Notes: generated by a model not told the origin, from the sequence alone. Shown: positions 43,864 to 52,601, counted from the stretch's first letter. The stretch is 64,000 nt of DNA from Cohnella sp. OV330 (GCF_900112065.1 NZ_FOKE01000002.1:62001-126000), one strand, 5' to 3'. Numbers and translations: made by a program.

Positions 43864-44469
43864 TCAGATCCGTTCGCCCCGGATCGTCTCTGCGATCCCG
43901 AACGACAGACGGTAGATCGTATGCGACGCCGCGGCCAGTCTCCGGTTGGATTCGGCCAGCAGCTTGATATAAGTTCGCTCGCGCGGATCCGAGACCAGAC
44001 CTGCGGCCGCTTCCTCGGTCACGACGATGACGACGCCCTCGAATTCCAGCAGCGCGCCGAGCAGCTTGCCCGCTTCGGCTGCCGCCTGCCCTTCGTCCCC
44101 TTCGCCCGGACGGGCCTCGAGCACCCGGTGCCGGAGCCAGCCCGACAGGCTGTCCAACACAAGCGCCCTTCGCTCGGCCCGATACGGATTCGAATCCAGA
44201 TTGACGCGGGTGAGCGCCTGCGCGCAGGCGCCGTCCGCCGGCAGCTGCGTCCACGCGAATCCGCGCCGTCCCGGCGCATGCTTCGCGTCGGCGAACGCCC
44301 TCGCGGCAGGTTCGCCGGACGCCGCGCCCGAGCCGTCCTTCCGGCAGGCGCCGGTCAGAGGCCAGGCGGGACAGGTAAAGCCGATCGCTTCCCGGCCCAG
44401 CGACTCCGCCAACCGCTTGGCGTACGCCGATTTGCCCGAACCCGTGCCGCCGGTTACCAACAGGAGCAT
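43864..44469 (-). CDS. cobU: Adenosylcobinamide kinase / guanylyltransferase
   Basis: 201-residue bifunctional enzyme of cobalamin nucleotide-loop assembly. The P-loop GGTGSGKSAYAKRLAES is at residues about 6-22, and LVLDSLSGWLRHRVLEARPG and VVIVTEEAAAGLVSDP are conserved CobU blocks. It phosphorylates adenosylcobinamide and adds GMP. ATG at 44469 has GGAGGTGA. It pairs with the adenosyltransferase gene downstream. No cobalamin riboswitch is seen upstream. Confidence 0.92.
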   Translation of the reverse strand: MLLLVTGGTGSGKSAYAKRLAESLGREAIGFTCPAWPLTGACRKDGSGAASGEPAARAFADAKHAPGRRGFAWTQLPADGACAQALTRVNLDSNPYRAERRALVLDSLSGWLRHRVLEARPGEGDEGQAAAEAGKLLGALLEFEGVVIVVTEEAAAGLVSDPRERTYIKLLAESNRRLAAASHTIYRLSFGIAETIRGERI

Positions 44470-44566
44470 CCCGTCACCTCCCAGGCGCAAAAATATCTAG
44501 CTTAACTATAGCACAATCGCGGGGCGACTTGAAAAAGCGCCGATCCGGCGCAAGCGCGCGGCAAAA

Positions 44567-44595
44567 TAAAAAGTCCGGAGCGAAGCTCCGGACTT
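44567..44595 (-). terminator. Terminator of the Spo0E-like gene
   Basis: On the minus strand AAGTCCGGAGC and GCTCCGGACTT form a perfect 11-base stem with a 3-base loop, followed by TTTTTATTTT. The gene's TAA stop is at the base of the stem. Confidence 0.9.
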
Positions 44596-44854
44596 AACGG
44601 GCATGATAGCTGAGTCTCATATATTCGTTGATCTTCACGTCAAGCATCCGGCTGAGTTCCATGACGGGCTCCGCGGTGAAGGAGTCCTCCCGCAAGAAAG
44701 TCTCCGTCATGCGTCGCCTTAGCAGATCGATTTCTTCGATGAGGCTTCGGTCGTTATAAGAGGGAGGCGCGCCGACTTCACTGTAGGCATTCCTGGCCGA
44801 TACCCATGAAGCGGGCTGAGCCGGTTCCAAAGAATGATTGCTTGCTGTCGCCAT
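44594..44854 (-). CDS. Spo0E-like aspartyl-phosphate phosphatase
   Basis: 86 residues. A disordered N-terminus is followed by the two-helix Spo0E hairpin: SLIEEIDLLRRRMTETFL, then ELSRMLDVKINEYMRLSY. The SxxLD motif (SRMLD) holds the Asp needed for dephosphorylating Spo0A~P in this family. Start at ATG 44854, behind GAGGGGG; an open frame further 5' encodes a poor extension. It would delay or tune sporulation entry. Confidence 0.85.
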   Translation of the reverse strand: MATASNHSLEPAQPASWVSARNAYSEVGAPPSYNDRSLIEEIDLLRRRMTETFLREDSFTAEPVMELSRMLDVKINEYMRLSYHAR

Positions 44855-44948
44855 CGTTTTCCCCCTCTCCGCAGCTACGGGCAAGTCTGCAAAACAAGGG
44901 TAATTATAGCAGAACTTCAGAAAAAATAACATCCTTTTTCCATTTCCC

Positions 44949-46160
44949 CTATTTAAGCTGCTGAACGAACTGTCCGATGCGTTCCAGCGCCTCGGTCAAC
45001 TGCGCGACGGAGGAGGCGTAGGAACAGCGAATGAAGCCCTCGCCCCCGGTGCCGAATACGTGTCCGGGCACGGCGGCGACCTTTGCGTCCCTCACCAGCC
45101 GCATGGAAAACTCCTCGGACGACAACCCGGTCGATTCGATCGAAGGGAACACGTAAAACGCGCCTTGCGGTTCGTGACAGTCCAGGCCGATCTCGCGGAA
45201 GCCTTGAACGACGAGCCTTCTTCTCTGATTGTAGGACTCGACCATGCGATACATTTCGTCCATGCCGTTCTTGAGCGCTTCGAGCGCGGCGACCTGGCCC
45301 ATGATCGGGGCGCACATAACGGTATACTGGTGGATCTTCAGCATCGCGCCGATCAACTCGGGATGGCCGCAAGCGTAGCCCATGCGCCAGCCGGTCATGG
45401 CGAACGCCTTGGAGAAGCCGCTTACCAGTATCGTGCGGTCCTTCATGCCTGGCAACGACGCGAAGCTGACGTGCTTCGAGCCGTAGGTCAGCTCGGCGTA
45501 GATCTCGTCGGAGACGACGATCAGATCGTGCTCCTCGACGAGCTTGGCGATCGGCAGCATATCCTCGTAGCTCATGATCGCGCCAGTCGGGTTGCTCGGG
45601 TAGGAGAGGATCAGCAGCTTGGAACGCGGCGTGATCGCGGCGCGCAGGCTCTCCTCCGTCAGCCGGAAGCCGTCCTTGGCGAAGGTTTCGATGCCGACCG
45701 GAACGCCGCCGCCGAGCGAGGTGATCGGATTGTACGGCACGTAGCTGGGCTCCGGGATCAGCACTTCGTCTCCGGGCTCGACGAGCGCGCGGATCGCAAG
45801 GTCGATCGCTTCGCTCCCGCCGATCGTCACGATAATTTCGTTTTCAGGCTCGTATTGCATATGGAACTGCTTGCTCAAATAGGCGGCGATCTCTTCGCGC
45901 AGCTCGAGCATGCCCGCATTGGACGTATACTGCGTCTTGCCTTTTTCAAGCGAATAGACCGCTGCGTCGCGAATGTGCCACGGCGTCACGAAGTCCGGCT
46001 CGCCCACGCCGAGCGAGATGATGCTGCTGTCCTTGCTGGCGCTCACCAGATCGAAAAACCTGCGGATGCCGGACGGCGGAATGGCGCGCGCGCCGGCGGA
46101 CAAATAACGATCCATCCCCCCGGTAGATGCCTTGCCGCGCGTCTGTTGGTTCGTAATCAT
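44949..46160 (-). CDS. alaT: Alanine aminotransferase-type PLP enzyme
   Basis: 403-residue class I aminotransferase. YTSNAGMLELREEIAAYLS, LSYPSNPTGAIMS and the PLP Lys in LVSGFSKAFAMTGWRMGYAC are typical. Directly downstream of an Lrp/AsnC regulator (41-base gap), the same arrangement as alaR-alaT (yugG-yugH) of B. subtilis, where AlaT is an alanine transaminase. The family name is firm; the substrate is inferred from this neighbourhood. Confidence 0.9.
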   Translation of the reverse strand: MITNQQTRGKASTGGMDRYLSAGARAIPPSGIRRFFDLVSASKDSSIISLGVGEPDFVTPWHIRDAAVYSLEKGKTQYTSNAGMLELREEIAAYLSKQFHMQYEPENEIIVTIGGSEAIDLAIRALVEPGDEVLIPEPSYVPYNPITSLGGGVPVGIETFAKDGFRLTEESLRAAITPRSKLLILSYPSNPTGAIMSYEDMLPIAKLVEEHDLIVVSDEIYAELTYGSKHVSFASLPGMKDRTILVSGFSKAFAMTGWRMGYACGHPELIGAMLKIHQYTVMCAPIMGQVAALEALKNGMDEMYRMVESYNQRRRLVVQGFREIGLDCHEPQGAFYVFPSIESTGLSSEEFSMRLVRDAKVAAVPGHVFGTGGEGFIRCSYASSVAQLTEALERIGQFVQQLK

Positions 46161-46201
46161 TGGACAACCGTCCTTTTCGAAATACTCGCTCCCTTATCGC
46201 G

Positions 46202-46693
46202 TCAAGGCGAGACGAGCAGGCGTTGATCGTCCTCGAATTCCTCGAAGATGATACCGTCCTGTTTATATTTTTTAAGAATGAAAAAGGTCTTGGTCGCGAT
46301 AACGGATTCGATGGTCGAGAGCTTGTTGGAGACGAACGACGCAACTTCCTTAAGCGTCTTGCCTTCGATCTCCACCTGCAAGTCGTACGCGCCTGACATC
46401 AAGTATACCGACTTCACCTCGGGATACAGATAAATGCGCTCGGCGATGCTCTCGAAGCCTCGGCCGCGCTCCGGCGTGCATTCGACTTGGATCAGCGCCG
46501 TTACTTTCTCGTCGTCCACCTTGCTCCAATTGACGACCGTCGCGTACTTCACGATCACATGGTCCCGCTCCATCTCCGCGATGGCGGCAGACACGTCGGC
46601 TTCGTCCGCCCCAAGCATCGTAGCGATGGTCGAAGCGGACAATCTCGCGTCTTCCTTGAGCAGATCCAGAATCTTCAACTTAAATTCGTTCAT
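46202..46693 (-). CDS. alaR: Lrp/AsnC-family regulator (AlaR-like)
   Basis: 163 residues. An N-terminal helix-turn-helix (LKEDARLSASTIATMLGADE) is followed by an RAM ligand-binding beta-alpha-beta domain (VKSVYLMSGAYDLQVEIEGK). The C-terminal tail is longer than usual and acidic (IIFEEFEDDQ). ATG is preceded by AGGAGGG. It is the first gene of the pair with alaT and should sense an amino acid such as alanine. Confidence 0.9.
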   Translation of the reverse strand: MNEFKLKILDLLKEDARLSASTIATMLGADEADVSAAIAEMERDHVIVKYATVVNWSKVDDEKVTALIQVECTPERGRGFESIAERIYLYPEVKSVYLMSGAYDLQVEIEGKTLKEVASFVSNKLSTIESVIATKTFFILKKYKQDGIIFEEFEDDQRLLVSP

Positions 46694-46771
46694 GGGGATC
46701 CCTCCTGAATACCTCTCATATTACATCAAATACAGGTCCCGTGAAAAGAAATTTCAAATTCGTCCGCCTAC

Positions 46772-46808
46772 AAAAAACCTCCCGCCGGATACTGACGTCC
46801 GGGGGAGG
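46772..46808 (-). terminator. Terminator of the coat-protein genes
   Basis: On the minus strand CCTCCCCCGGA pairs with TCCGGCGGGAGG around an 8-base loop, with TTTTTTG following, just past the coat gene stop. Confidence 0.88.
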
Positions 46809-46833
46809 ATGATGCCTGGAGCATGCTCTATGC

Positions 46834-47202
46834 TCAGTGCTGCTGCATTTGCTGCTGGGCGTTTTGCTGCGGCTGCTGCCAGGCCGGAATCGCGCTCTGC
46901 TTGATTTGCTGCACGAACTGCTGCGTCTTCGTTTGGGTGTCCTGATACGTCTTCAGGTTTTTGTCGATTTCCTGCTTCAGCGTCGGCGAGGAGGCGTTGT
47001 ACATGTTGGCCGATTGCATCGCGTTGAACAATTCGCCCTGCATCTGCAGCGTTACGTTCAGCAGCTGGGTGAATTGCTGGCGGACCGTCGGGCAGACCGA
47101 TTCGGTAGCCGCCGTCGCGTATTCGCGCGTCACGCGCTTCAGATCCGCGAGCACGGTATAAGCCAAATCCTCGTCAGGCAGAAATTGGTTTGCTGGCGCC
47201 AT
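46834..47202 (-). CDS. CotF-like spore coat protein
   Basis: 122 residues. Coat F domain: LAYTVLADLKRVTREYATAA and VRQQFTQLLNVTLQMQGELF fold as a helical bundle. The C-terminus is Gln-rich (QQPQQNAQQQMQQH). The ATG has AAAAGGAGG. It pairs with the next gene, a shorter Coat F-like protein, 30 bases upstream. The coat role is inferred from the family; expression in the mother cell is expected but no sigma-E/K promoter was identified. Confidence 0.85.
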   Translation of the reverse strand: MAPANQFLPDEDLAYTVLADLKRVTREYATAATESVCPTVRQQFTQLLNVTLQMQGELFNAMQSANMYNASSPTLKQEIDKNLKTYQDTQTKTQQFVQQIKQSAIPAWQQPQQNAQQQMQQH

Positions 47203-47232
47203 GAAAGTGTGGCCTCCTTTTCGGATGCGATA

Positions 47233-47457
47233 TTAGGCTTGAGGTTGCGTAGGAGCGAGCGGCTGGTGCTGTTGGAGCAGCGACATCAGCGTCTGGTAAT
47301 GCTGCGTGTGCACCTGCGCCTGATGGTCGAGCACCTGCTTGATTTGCTGATTCGAGCATGACGCGGACGCGGCCGTGCATTGCTTGATGAGCAAGTCCTC
47401 GTTGGACATCGAATCCGCGATGTACTCGAGTTCCTTGCCGGTGATCGGTTGAAGCAT
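47233..47457 (-). CDS. Short CotF-like protein
   Basis: 74 residues. ELEYIADSMSNEDLLIKQCT and QIKQVLDHQAQVHTQHYQTL form two helices of a CotF half-domain, followed by a Gln/Pro tail. ATG at 47457 has CAGGAGGG; an upstream frame start at 47490 does not. It is transcribed with the CotF-like gene behind it. In Bacillales, CotF-like proteins often come in such pairs. Confidence 0.78.
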   Translation of the reverse strand: MLQPITGKELEYIADSMSNEDLLIKQCTAASASCSNQQIKQVLDHQAQVHTQHYQTLMSLLQQHQPLAPTQPQA

Positions 47458-47575
47458 GACGATCCCTCCTGTAATTGGACAATCGTGCATAGTATGCGGC
47501 CAACTTCGGATGCTTATCCCATCATACTGTAAAGAAGCGCTCTACAGCGCTAAATTGCAGTACCACGCCGCCAAT

Positions 47576-47602
47576 GAAAAAGAGGCTCTATACAGAGCCT
47601 CT
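47576..47602 (-). terminator. Terminator after cysK
   Basis: On the minus strand AGAGGCTCT and AGAGCCTCT form a perfect 9-base stem with a 4-base loop, followed by TTTTT. It lies about 60 bases past the cysK stop. Confidence 0.82.
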
Positions 47603-47663
47603 CAGCGGGATCGCGCCACGACAAATAATGACCTCTTGAGATCGTCAGCTTCGCGACGCGAGC

Positions 47664-48584
47664 TTAAAACAAATCCATTGACAGGTACCGCTCGCCCGTA
47701 TCCGGCGCGATGCACAGCACCCGCTTGCCTTTGCCCAGCTTGCGGGCCAGCTGGAGCGCGGCCCATACCGACGCGCCGGACGACGGTCCGGCCAATATCC
47801 CTTCCTCGCGCGCCAGCCGCTTCATCGTCGCGATCGCGTCGTCGTCCGTCACCTGCACGATCTCGTCGTAGACGTCCGTATTAAGGATGGACGGGATGAA
47901 CCCGGGGCTCGTGCCGACGAGCTTGTGCGGGCCAGGCACGCCGCCCGACAGCACGGGAGAGCCCGCCGGCTCCACGACGGTCACGTGAAGGTTCGGCAGC
48001 CTCTCCTTCAGCGTTTCGCCCGTGCCGGTGATCGTGCCGCCCGTGCCCGCCGTGGCAACGAACGCGTCCAGACGCCCGTCCGTCTGTTCAAGAATCTCCA
48101 GCGCCGTCGTTCTGCGATGGGCATCGGGATTGGCGGCGTTGTCGAATTGATTCGGCATAAAGCTGCCCGGCGTGCCCGCCGCGATCGACTGCGCTTCCCG
48201 AATCGCCCCGGGCATACGCTGGGACGCAGGCGTCAACACGACCTCGGCGCCGTAAGCTTTCAGCAAGTCGATTCGTTCCTTGGACATATTGTCCGGCATG
48301 ACGAGGATGAGCCTGTAGCCCTTGGCCGCCGCGTTCATGGCCAGGCCGATGCCCGTGTTGCCGCTCGTCGGCTCGACGATAAGCGAGCCCGGACCGATCA
48401 GCCCCCTCGCTTCGGCGTCTTCGATCAGGGAGCTCGCCGCCCGGTCTTTGACGCTGCCGCTCGGGTTGAAGCGCTCGAGCTTGACGAGCACCTCCGCGTC
48501 GCCGGGGCCGGTCAATCGGTTCAGCCGAACGGCCGGCGTATCGCCGATCAGTTCCGTTACGCTTTGATACACAAGCTTCTTCAT
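47664..48584 (-). CDS. cysK: Cysteine synthase (O-acetylserine sulfhydrylase)
   Basis: 306-residue PLP enzyme making cysteine from O-acetylserine and sulfide. PLP Lys46 lies in ERFNPSGSVKDRAA; PTSGNTGIGLAM is the substrate loop, and GTGGTITGTGETL binds the PLP phosphate. The C-terminus ends RYLSMDLF. CysK is favoured over cystathionine beta-synthase relatives by length. It is last in the mutS2 operon, 10 bases after the zinc-ribbon gene. No S-box or CymR site was noted. Confidence 0.93.
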   Translation of the reverse strand: MKKLVYQSVTELIGDTPAVRLNRLTGPGDAEVLVKLERFNPSGSVKDRAASSLIEDAEARGLIGPGSLIVEPTSGNTGIGLAMNAAAKGYRLILVMPDNMSKERIDLLKAYGAEVVLTPASQRMPGAIREAQSIAAGTPGSFMPNQFDNAANPDAHRRTTALEILEQTDGRLDAFVATAGTGGTITGTGETLKERLPNLHVTVVEPAGSPVLSGGVPGPHKLVGTSPGFIPSILNTDVYDEIVQVTDDDAIATMKRLAREEGILAGPSSGASVWAALQLARKLGKGKRVLCIAPDTGERYLSMDLF

Positions 48585-48594
48585 GCGCGTCGTC

Positions 48595-49161
48595 TCACTT
48601 TCGGTCGGCTTCGGGATCCCGGCTCAACCGGTCTCCGATACGGCTGCGGTCCTCCTCGGACAGCGCGTACGCCATCGTGAAGCACGAGGGGCACATATAC
48701 AACGTCATTGAAAAAGGAGCCTCGATAATCGCCCCGCCGCGCAGCCGCTCCGGCCGCTTGGGCGCGAACGAGGCAGCCTGCACGACCTGCCGCCCCGTCT
48801 CGACCATGTACTCCCGGCACTGCGGGCATTCCGGCACGAACTCCTGCTCGTCCAGAATCGCTTCGACCGTGTCCTCGTATCGGAGCAGCGCTTCGTCCTT
48901 GCCGCGCAAGTCGTCGTCGCCGTCCAGTCCGAGCCCTTCCAGATCCTCCGGCAGGTCGCCGAGGCCTTGGCGCCCATAAAGCGCATCGTCCTCGGCCTCT
49001 TCCTCGTCCTCTGCCGGCTCCTCGTCTCCCAGGCCGAAGCGGAGCGTGCGGTAACCGCTGAGCTCGTTGTCGCAGACGGGACAGAACTTGTCCGGTTCTT
49101 CCCCCGCCTCCTGAATAATCTCGGATTGACACCAGGGGCAAATGATCACGTTGGCAGCCAA
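48595..49161 (-). CDS. Zinc-ribbon protein of unknown function
   Basis: 188 residues with four CxxC pairs: ICPWCQSE and FCPVCDNE at the N-terminus (8-30), ECPQCREY and MCPSCFTM near the C-terminus. The middle (about 45-95) is very acidic (EEPAEDEEEAEDD, GLDGDDDLRG). The pairs suggest two structural zinc sites; the linker may be disordered. Start TTG at 49161 follows GGGAGGG. I do not recognise a named family. It is a member of the mutS2-to-cysK operon. Confidence 0.78.
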   Translation of the reverse strand: MAANVIICPWCQSEIIQEAGEEPDKFCPVCDNELSGYRTLRFGLGDEEPAEDEEEAEDDALYGRQGLGDLPEDLEGLGLDGDDDLRGKDEALLRYEDTVEAILDEQEFVPECPQCREYMVETGRQVVQAASFAPKRPERLRGGAIIEAPFSMTLYMCPSCFTMAYALSEEDRSRIGDRLSRDPEADRK

Positions 49162-49164
49162 GGC

Positions 49165-49248
49165 TTAACCCTCCCTCATCATATAAACGACGCCAAGAAT
49201 AAAGAAAAGGGCCGCAAGCGCGAACAGCGTTCCCCATAAATACTTCAT
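49165..49248 (-). CDS. 27-residue single-helix membrane peptide
   Basis: ATG at 49248, with AGGAGG 7 bases upstream, encodes MKYLWGTLFALAALFFILGV followed by VYMMREG and TAA at 49167-49165. It is one hydrophobic helix with a short basic/acidic tail. The next gene's TTG follows 3 bases later, so the peptide is translated within the operon between the DUF350 and zinc-ribbon genes. Small size would hide it from usual annotation. The strong ribosome site and tight packing support a real gene; function unknown. Confidence 0.72.
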   Translation of the reverse strand: MKYLWGTLFALAALFFILGVVYMMREG

Positions 49249-49273
49249 ACGAAACCTCCTGCGGCGGCCGCCG

Positions 49274-49705
49274 TCAATCCAGCGTCACCGCCGCGCCGAT
49301 AATATAGGACAGCGATACGGACAGGAGCAGGGAGATCAGGCCCACCGCGCGATTGTCCTTGCCGATCTCCTCGTCGATCCGGAATACCGGGGTGACGAAC
49401 TCGAACAGCAGGTACGCGGCGAGCAGGAGCAGAAATCCGCCGCCCGCCCACAGCATGCTCTCGTAAATGCTGTCTTTGGTCTGAATGGAAAACCGGAAAA
49501 TGTTGCAGATGCCGAATATCTTGCCGCCGGTCGCCATGGCGACCGCGATGTTGCCTTTGCGGATCTCCTGCCAGCATTCGTATTTGGTCACCCGCTCGAA
49601 GCAATAGAGGCAGATGATCAGCATCAGGATGCCTACGGAAAAATACGCCGGGATCGCGACCGCCGGATGGGACAGCAGTCGGTCGATGCTACTTGGCTCA
49701 TTCAT
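49274..49705 (-). CDS. DUF350 (YshE/YjfL-type) membrane protein
   Basis: 143 residues with about four membrane helices arranged as two related halves: IPAYFSVGILMLIICLYCF, AVAMATGGKIFGICNIF, MLWAGGGFLLLLAAYLLFEF and AVGLISLLLSVSLSYIIGAA. The repeated ...AVAMATGGKIFG... and ...NRAVGLISLLLSV... correspond to the DUF350 repeat. It lies 17 bases after mutS2. In B. subtilis a small membrane gene (yshE) follows mutS2. Function unknown. Confidence 0.82.
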   Translation of the reverse strand: MNEPSSIDRLLSHPAVAIPAYFSVGILMLIICLYCFERVTKYECWQEIRKGNIAVAMATGGKIFGICNIFRFSIQTKDSIYESMLWAGGGFLLLLAAYLLFEFVTPVFRIDEEIGKDNRAVGLISLLLSVSLSYIIGAAVTLD

Positions 49706-49722
49706 GCGGAACGCTCCTAACG

Positions 49723-52092
49723 CTAGTTCAGCTCCGCCACGGTAACGCCGGCGCCGCCCTCGCCATAATTGCCGAGCCTATAGCTCTTCACGTGCTTATG
49801 CCTGCGCAAGAACTCCTGAATGCCCGTTCGGAGCGCTCCCGTCCCTTTGCCATGGATGATATAAACCTGGTGCAGATTCGAAAGAAACGATTCGTCGAGG
49901 AAGCGGTCCGTCTCGATGATCGCCTCGTCTAGCGTGGCGCCCCGGAGATCGAGCTCCGTCCGGATCTGGTCCGAGGCCGCGCGCTTCACGGTCGCGCCGG
50001 AAGGGACGGGCTGCGTCTTTTTGGCCCCCGTATCCTTCGGCGCTTTGACCGGCTCGAGATCGGCCAGCGGCACCTTCATCTTCATGATGCCGAGCTGAAC
50101 GAACGCATCGCTGCCCGCCAGCTCGACGATGTGCCCCTTTTGGCCGCCGAGGCTATACACCCTGACCTCGTCGCCAGGCCCGAGCTTCGCGCTCTTGGAT
50201 GCGGCCGGACGCGGCTTCTCGACCGGCGCCGGGACGGCGTCGTCCAACCTGCGGCGGGCTTCGATGAGCTTGTGCTCCTTGACGCTGGCCGCTTCTTCGA
50301 GCGCGAGCTTGCGCAGGTCGGCGATGATCTCCTCGGCTTCGCGCCGGGCCTTCGCCACTTGAAGCCGGGCTTCCTCGCGAGCGTCTTCGAGCAGCTTGAC
50401 GCGCTGATCCTGAAGCTTCGCGCGGTCTTCTTCGAGCTTCAGGCGCAATTCCTCGGCCTCGCGCTTGATCCGCTCCGCCAGCTGGCGGTCGGACTCGGCC
50501 GTCCGGCGGTCCCGCTCGAGCGAAGCGATCATCGTATCGACCTTGAGCTCGTCGTCCGACACCTCGCCGCGCGCGCGGTCGATGATCGACCGGGGCAGAC
50601 CGAGCCGCTCCGCGATCGCGAAGGCGTTGCTTCGGCCCGGCACGCCGACGAGCAGCCGGTAGGTCGGACTCAGCGTCGCGACGTCGAACTCCATGCTGGC
50701 GTTCATGATGCCCTCGCGATTGTACGCGTACGCCTTCAGCTCGCTGTAATGGGTCGTGGCGAGCAGCCGGCAGCGCAAGCGGTGCAGATGCTCGAGGATG
50801 GCGATCGCGAGCGCCGAGCCCTCGGCCGGATCGGTGCCCGCGCCCAGCTCGTCGAGCAGGACGAGGCTGCGGCTCGTCACCTGGCCCAGCATGCCGATCA
50901 GATTCGTCATATGGCTGGAAAACGTGCTCAGGCTTTGCTCGATGCTCTGTTCGTCGCCGATATCGGCATAAATGCCGTCGAAGACGCACAGGATCGTGCC
51001 TTCGTCGGCGGGCACGAACAAGCCGGACATCGCCATCAGGCTGAGCAGGCCGACCGTCTTGAGCGACACGGTCTTGCCGCCCGTATTCGGACCGGTGACG
51101 ATGATCGCCGAATGCGTATCGTCCAGCTCGATATCGGTAGGCACGACCTTTTTGGGGTCGATCAGCGGATGCCGGGCGCGCTTGAGCCGCAGGCGGCCTT
51201 CGCCGTTCATCTGCGGCTTGGTCGCCTGCATCCGGTCGGCCAGCTTCGCCCGCGCGAAGATCGAATCGATGTAGCCGAGCGCCTCGGCGTCGCCGATGAG
51301 CAGCTCCGCCTTCACGCCGACGCTCTCGGACAGCTGCCGCAGGATGCGCTCGATCTCGCGCGTCTCGCGCAGCTTGAGCTCGCGGAGCTTGTTGTTGATT
51401 TGAAGGACAGCCTCCGGTTCGATGAACAGCGTCGCGCCGCTGCCCGACTGGTCGTGCACGATGCCGCCGAAGTGAGAACGGTATTCGGCCTTGACCGGGA
51501 TGACGTACCGGTCTCCGCGCATCGTGATGAGCGCGTCCTGCAGCATTTTCTGCACCGAGGACGAGCGGATCATGCCTTCGAGCTTTTCCCGGGCGCGGCC
51601 TTCGTTCGTGCGGATCTCCCTGCGGATCGCGGCCAGCTCGGCGCTCGCGGCATCCAGCACGTCGCCCTGCTCGTCGATGCACCGGCGGATCTCGTCCTCC
51701 TGCTGCTTGGCGTCGATGAGCGGCTCGCATAGATCCTCGAGCAGCGGAATGTCCGCTTCTTCGGATACGGCGCCTACGTATTTGCGGATGCGCCTCGAGC
51801 CCATGATGAACTGGGCGATGTCGATCAGCTCCGACGGAAGCAGCATCGCCCCGAGCTTCGCCCGCCCCAGCGCGGGACGAACGTCGGTGATGCCGCCGAA
51901 CGGCGGCGCGCCCTTGACGTCCGTCGCGCGCACGGCTTCGGCCGTCGTATCGAGCCGCCTGTTCACTTCCCTAAGATCGGAAGAAGGACGATTGAGCGCC
52001 GCTTGCTCCTTGCCGAGCGAAGTCTCTCCGAGCTCGCGCAGCCGCTCGCTGATTTTATGGTATTCCAATGTATATAGCGCCTTGTCGTTCAC
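49723..52092 (-). CDS. mutS2: Endonuclease MutS2 (recombination suppressor)
   Basis: 789-residue ATPase-nuclease. The start is GTG at 52092 (VNDKALYTLEYHKISERLRE); AGGAG lies 13 bases upstream, rather far, but the protein's start and length fit the family. The Walker A sequence IIVTGPNTGGKTVSLKTVGL is near 330-345, with Walker B and signature in LVLLDELGAGTDPAEGSALA. A long coiled coil carries the middle, and a C-terminal Smr nuclease domain carries LDLRGATLDEAI and HGKGTGALRTGIQEFL. MutS2 acts on branched DNA and on stalled or collided ribosomes. Confidence 0.95.
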   Translation of the reverse strand: MNDKALYTLEYHKISERLRELGETSLGKEQAALNRPSSDLREVNRRLDTTAEAVRATDVKGAPPFGGITDVRPALGRAKLGAMLLPSELIDIAQFIMGSRRIRKYVGAVSEEADIPLLEDLCEPLIDAKQQEDEIRRCIDEQGDVLDAASAELAAIRREIRTNEGRAREKLEGMIRSSSVQKMLQDALITMRGDRYVIPVKAEYRSHFGGIVHDQSGSGATLFIEPEAVLQINNKLRELKLRETREIERILRQLSESVGVKAELLIGDAEALGYIDSIFARAKLADRMQATKPQMNGEGRLRLKRARHPLIDPKKVVPTDIELDDTHSAIIVTGPNTGGKTVSLKTVGLLSLMAMSGLFVPADEGTILCVFDGIYADIGDEQSIEQSLSTFSSHMTNLIGMLGQVTSRSLVLLDELGAGTDPAEGSALAIAILEHLHRLRCRLLATTHYSELKAYAYNREGIMNASMEFDVATLSPTYRLLVGVPGRSNAFAIAERLGLPRSIIDRARGEVSDDELKVDTMIASLERDRRTAESDRQLAERIKREAEELRLKLEEDRAKLQDQRVKLLEDAREEARLQVAKARREAEEIIADLRKLALEEAASVKEHKLIEARRRLDDAVPAPVEKPRPAASKSAKLGPGDEVRVYSLGGQKGHIVELAGSDAFVQLGIMKMKVPLADLEPVKAPKDTGAKKTQPVPSGATVKRAASDQIRTELDLRGATLDEAIIETDRFLDESFLSNLHQVYIIHGKGTGALRTGIQEFLRRHKHVKSYRLGNYGEGGAGVTVAELN

Positions 52093-52244
52093 GGCGTTGC
52101 GACAACTCCTCTCGCCTCTCATTATATCCGATGGCGGCTGCGCTTGCATTACGCCTCCGTTATAACAGGAGATCAAACTGGATACAATACCTTTAATGCC
52201 GGCGGCACGCCGGACGACAGCCCACAACGGGAGGTAATCAAGCC

Positions 52245-52601
52245 ATGCATTTTCTAGGCCATGTCGTACGCTTTATCGTCTCCGCGATCGTCCTGATGAT
52301 CGTCGGATACCTGGTTCCGCACTTCACGGTCGGCGGCTTCTGGAGCGCCCTCATGCTCGCGCTGGTGATCGCCGTGCTCGGTTGGATCATCGAGGCGATT
52401 TTCGGCAAAAACGTGACCCCGTTCGGGCGCGGCATCGTCGGCTTCCTATGCAGCGCGCTCGTCATCTGGCTCGCGCAGTTCGTCGTAAGCGGCGTCTCCG
52501 CCTCGATTCTGGGCGCGCTGCTCGCGGCGCTAGTCATCGGGATCATCGACTTGTTCATCCCGATCGGCAACCCGTACAAAGCCGGCAAGCGCCACGATTG
52601 A
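52245..52601 (+). CDS. Phage-holin-family (YvlD-like) membrane protein
   Basis: 118 residues with four hydrophobic helices: FIVSAIVLMIVGYLVPHF, SALMLALVIAVLGWIIEAI, IVGFLCSALVIWLAQFVVSG and ILGALLAALVIGIIDLFIPI. The pattern matches the PF04020/YvlD holin-like group, a chromosomal family and not a sign of prophage. It diverges from mutS2 and has AGGAGG-like GGGAGG upstream. A terminator follows. Function unknown; a role in envelope stress is speculative. Confidence 0.85.
   Translation: MHFLGHVVRFIVSAIVLMIVGYLVPHFTVGGFWSALMLALVIAVLGWIIEAIFGKNVTPFGRGIVGFLCSALVIWLAQFVVSGVSASILGALLAALVIGIIDLFIPIGNPYKAGKRHD

Noticed and set aside
44470-44593. Cobalamin riboswitch before cobU
   Set aside because: The gap is about 120 bases and mostly occupied by the Spo0E-gene terminator; no B12-box sequence is visible.
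50131-51732. Long plus-strand and alternative minus frames across mutS2
   Set aside because: Both are shadows of mutS2, which has all family motifs.
52245-52601. Holin-like gene as a sign of prophage
   Set aside because: No other phage gene is near and this family is a common chromosomal membrane protein.
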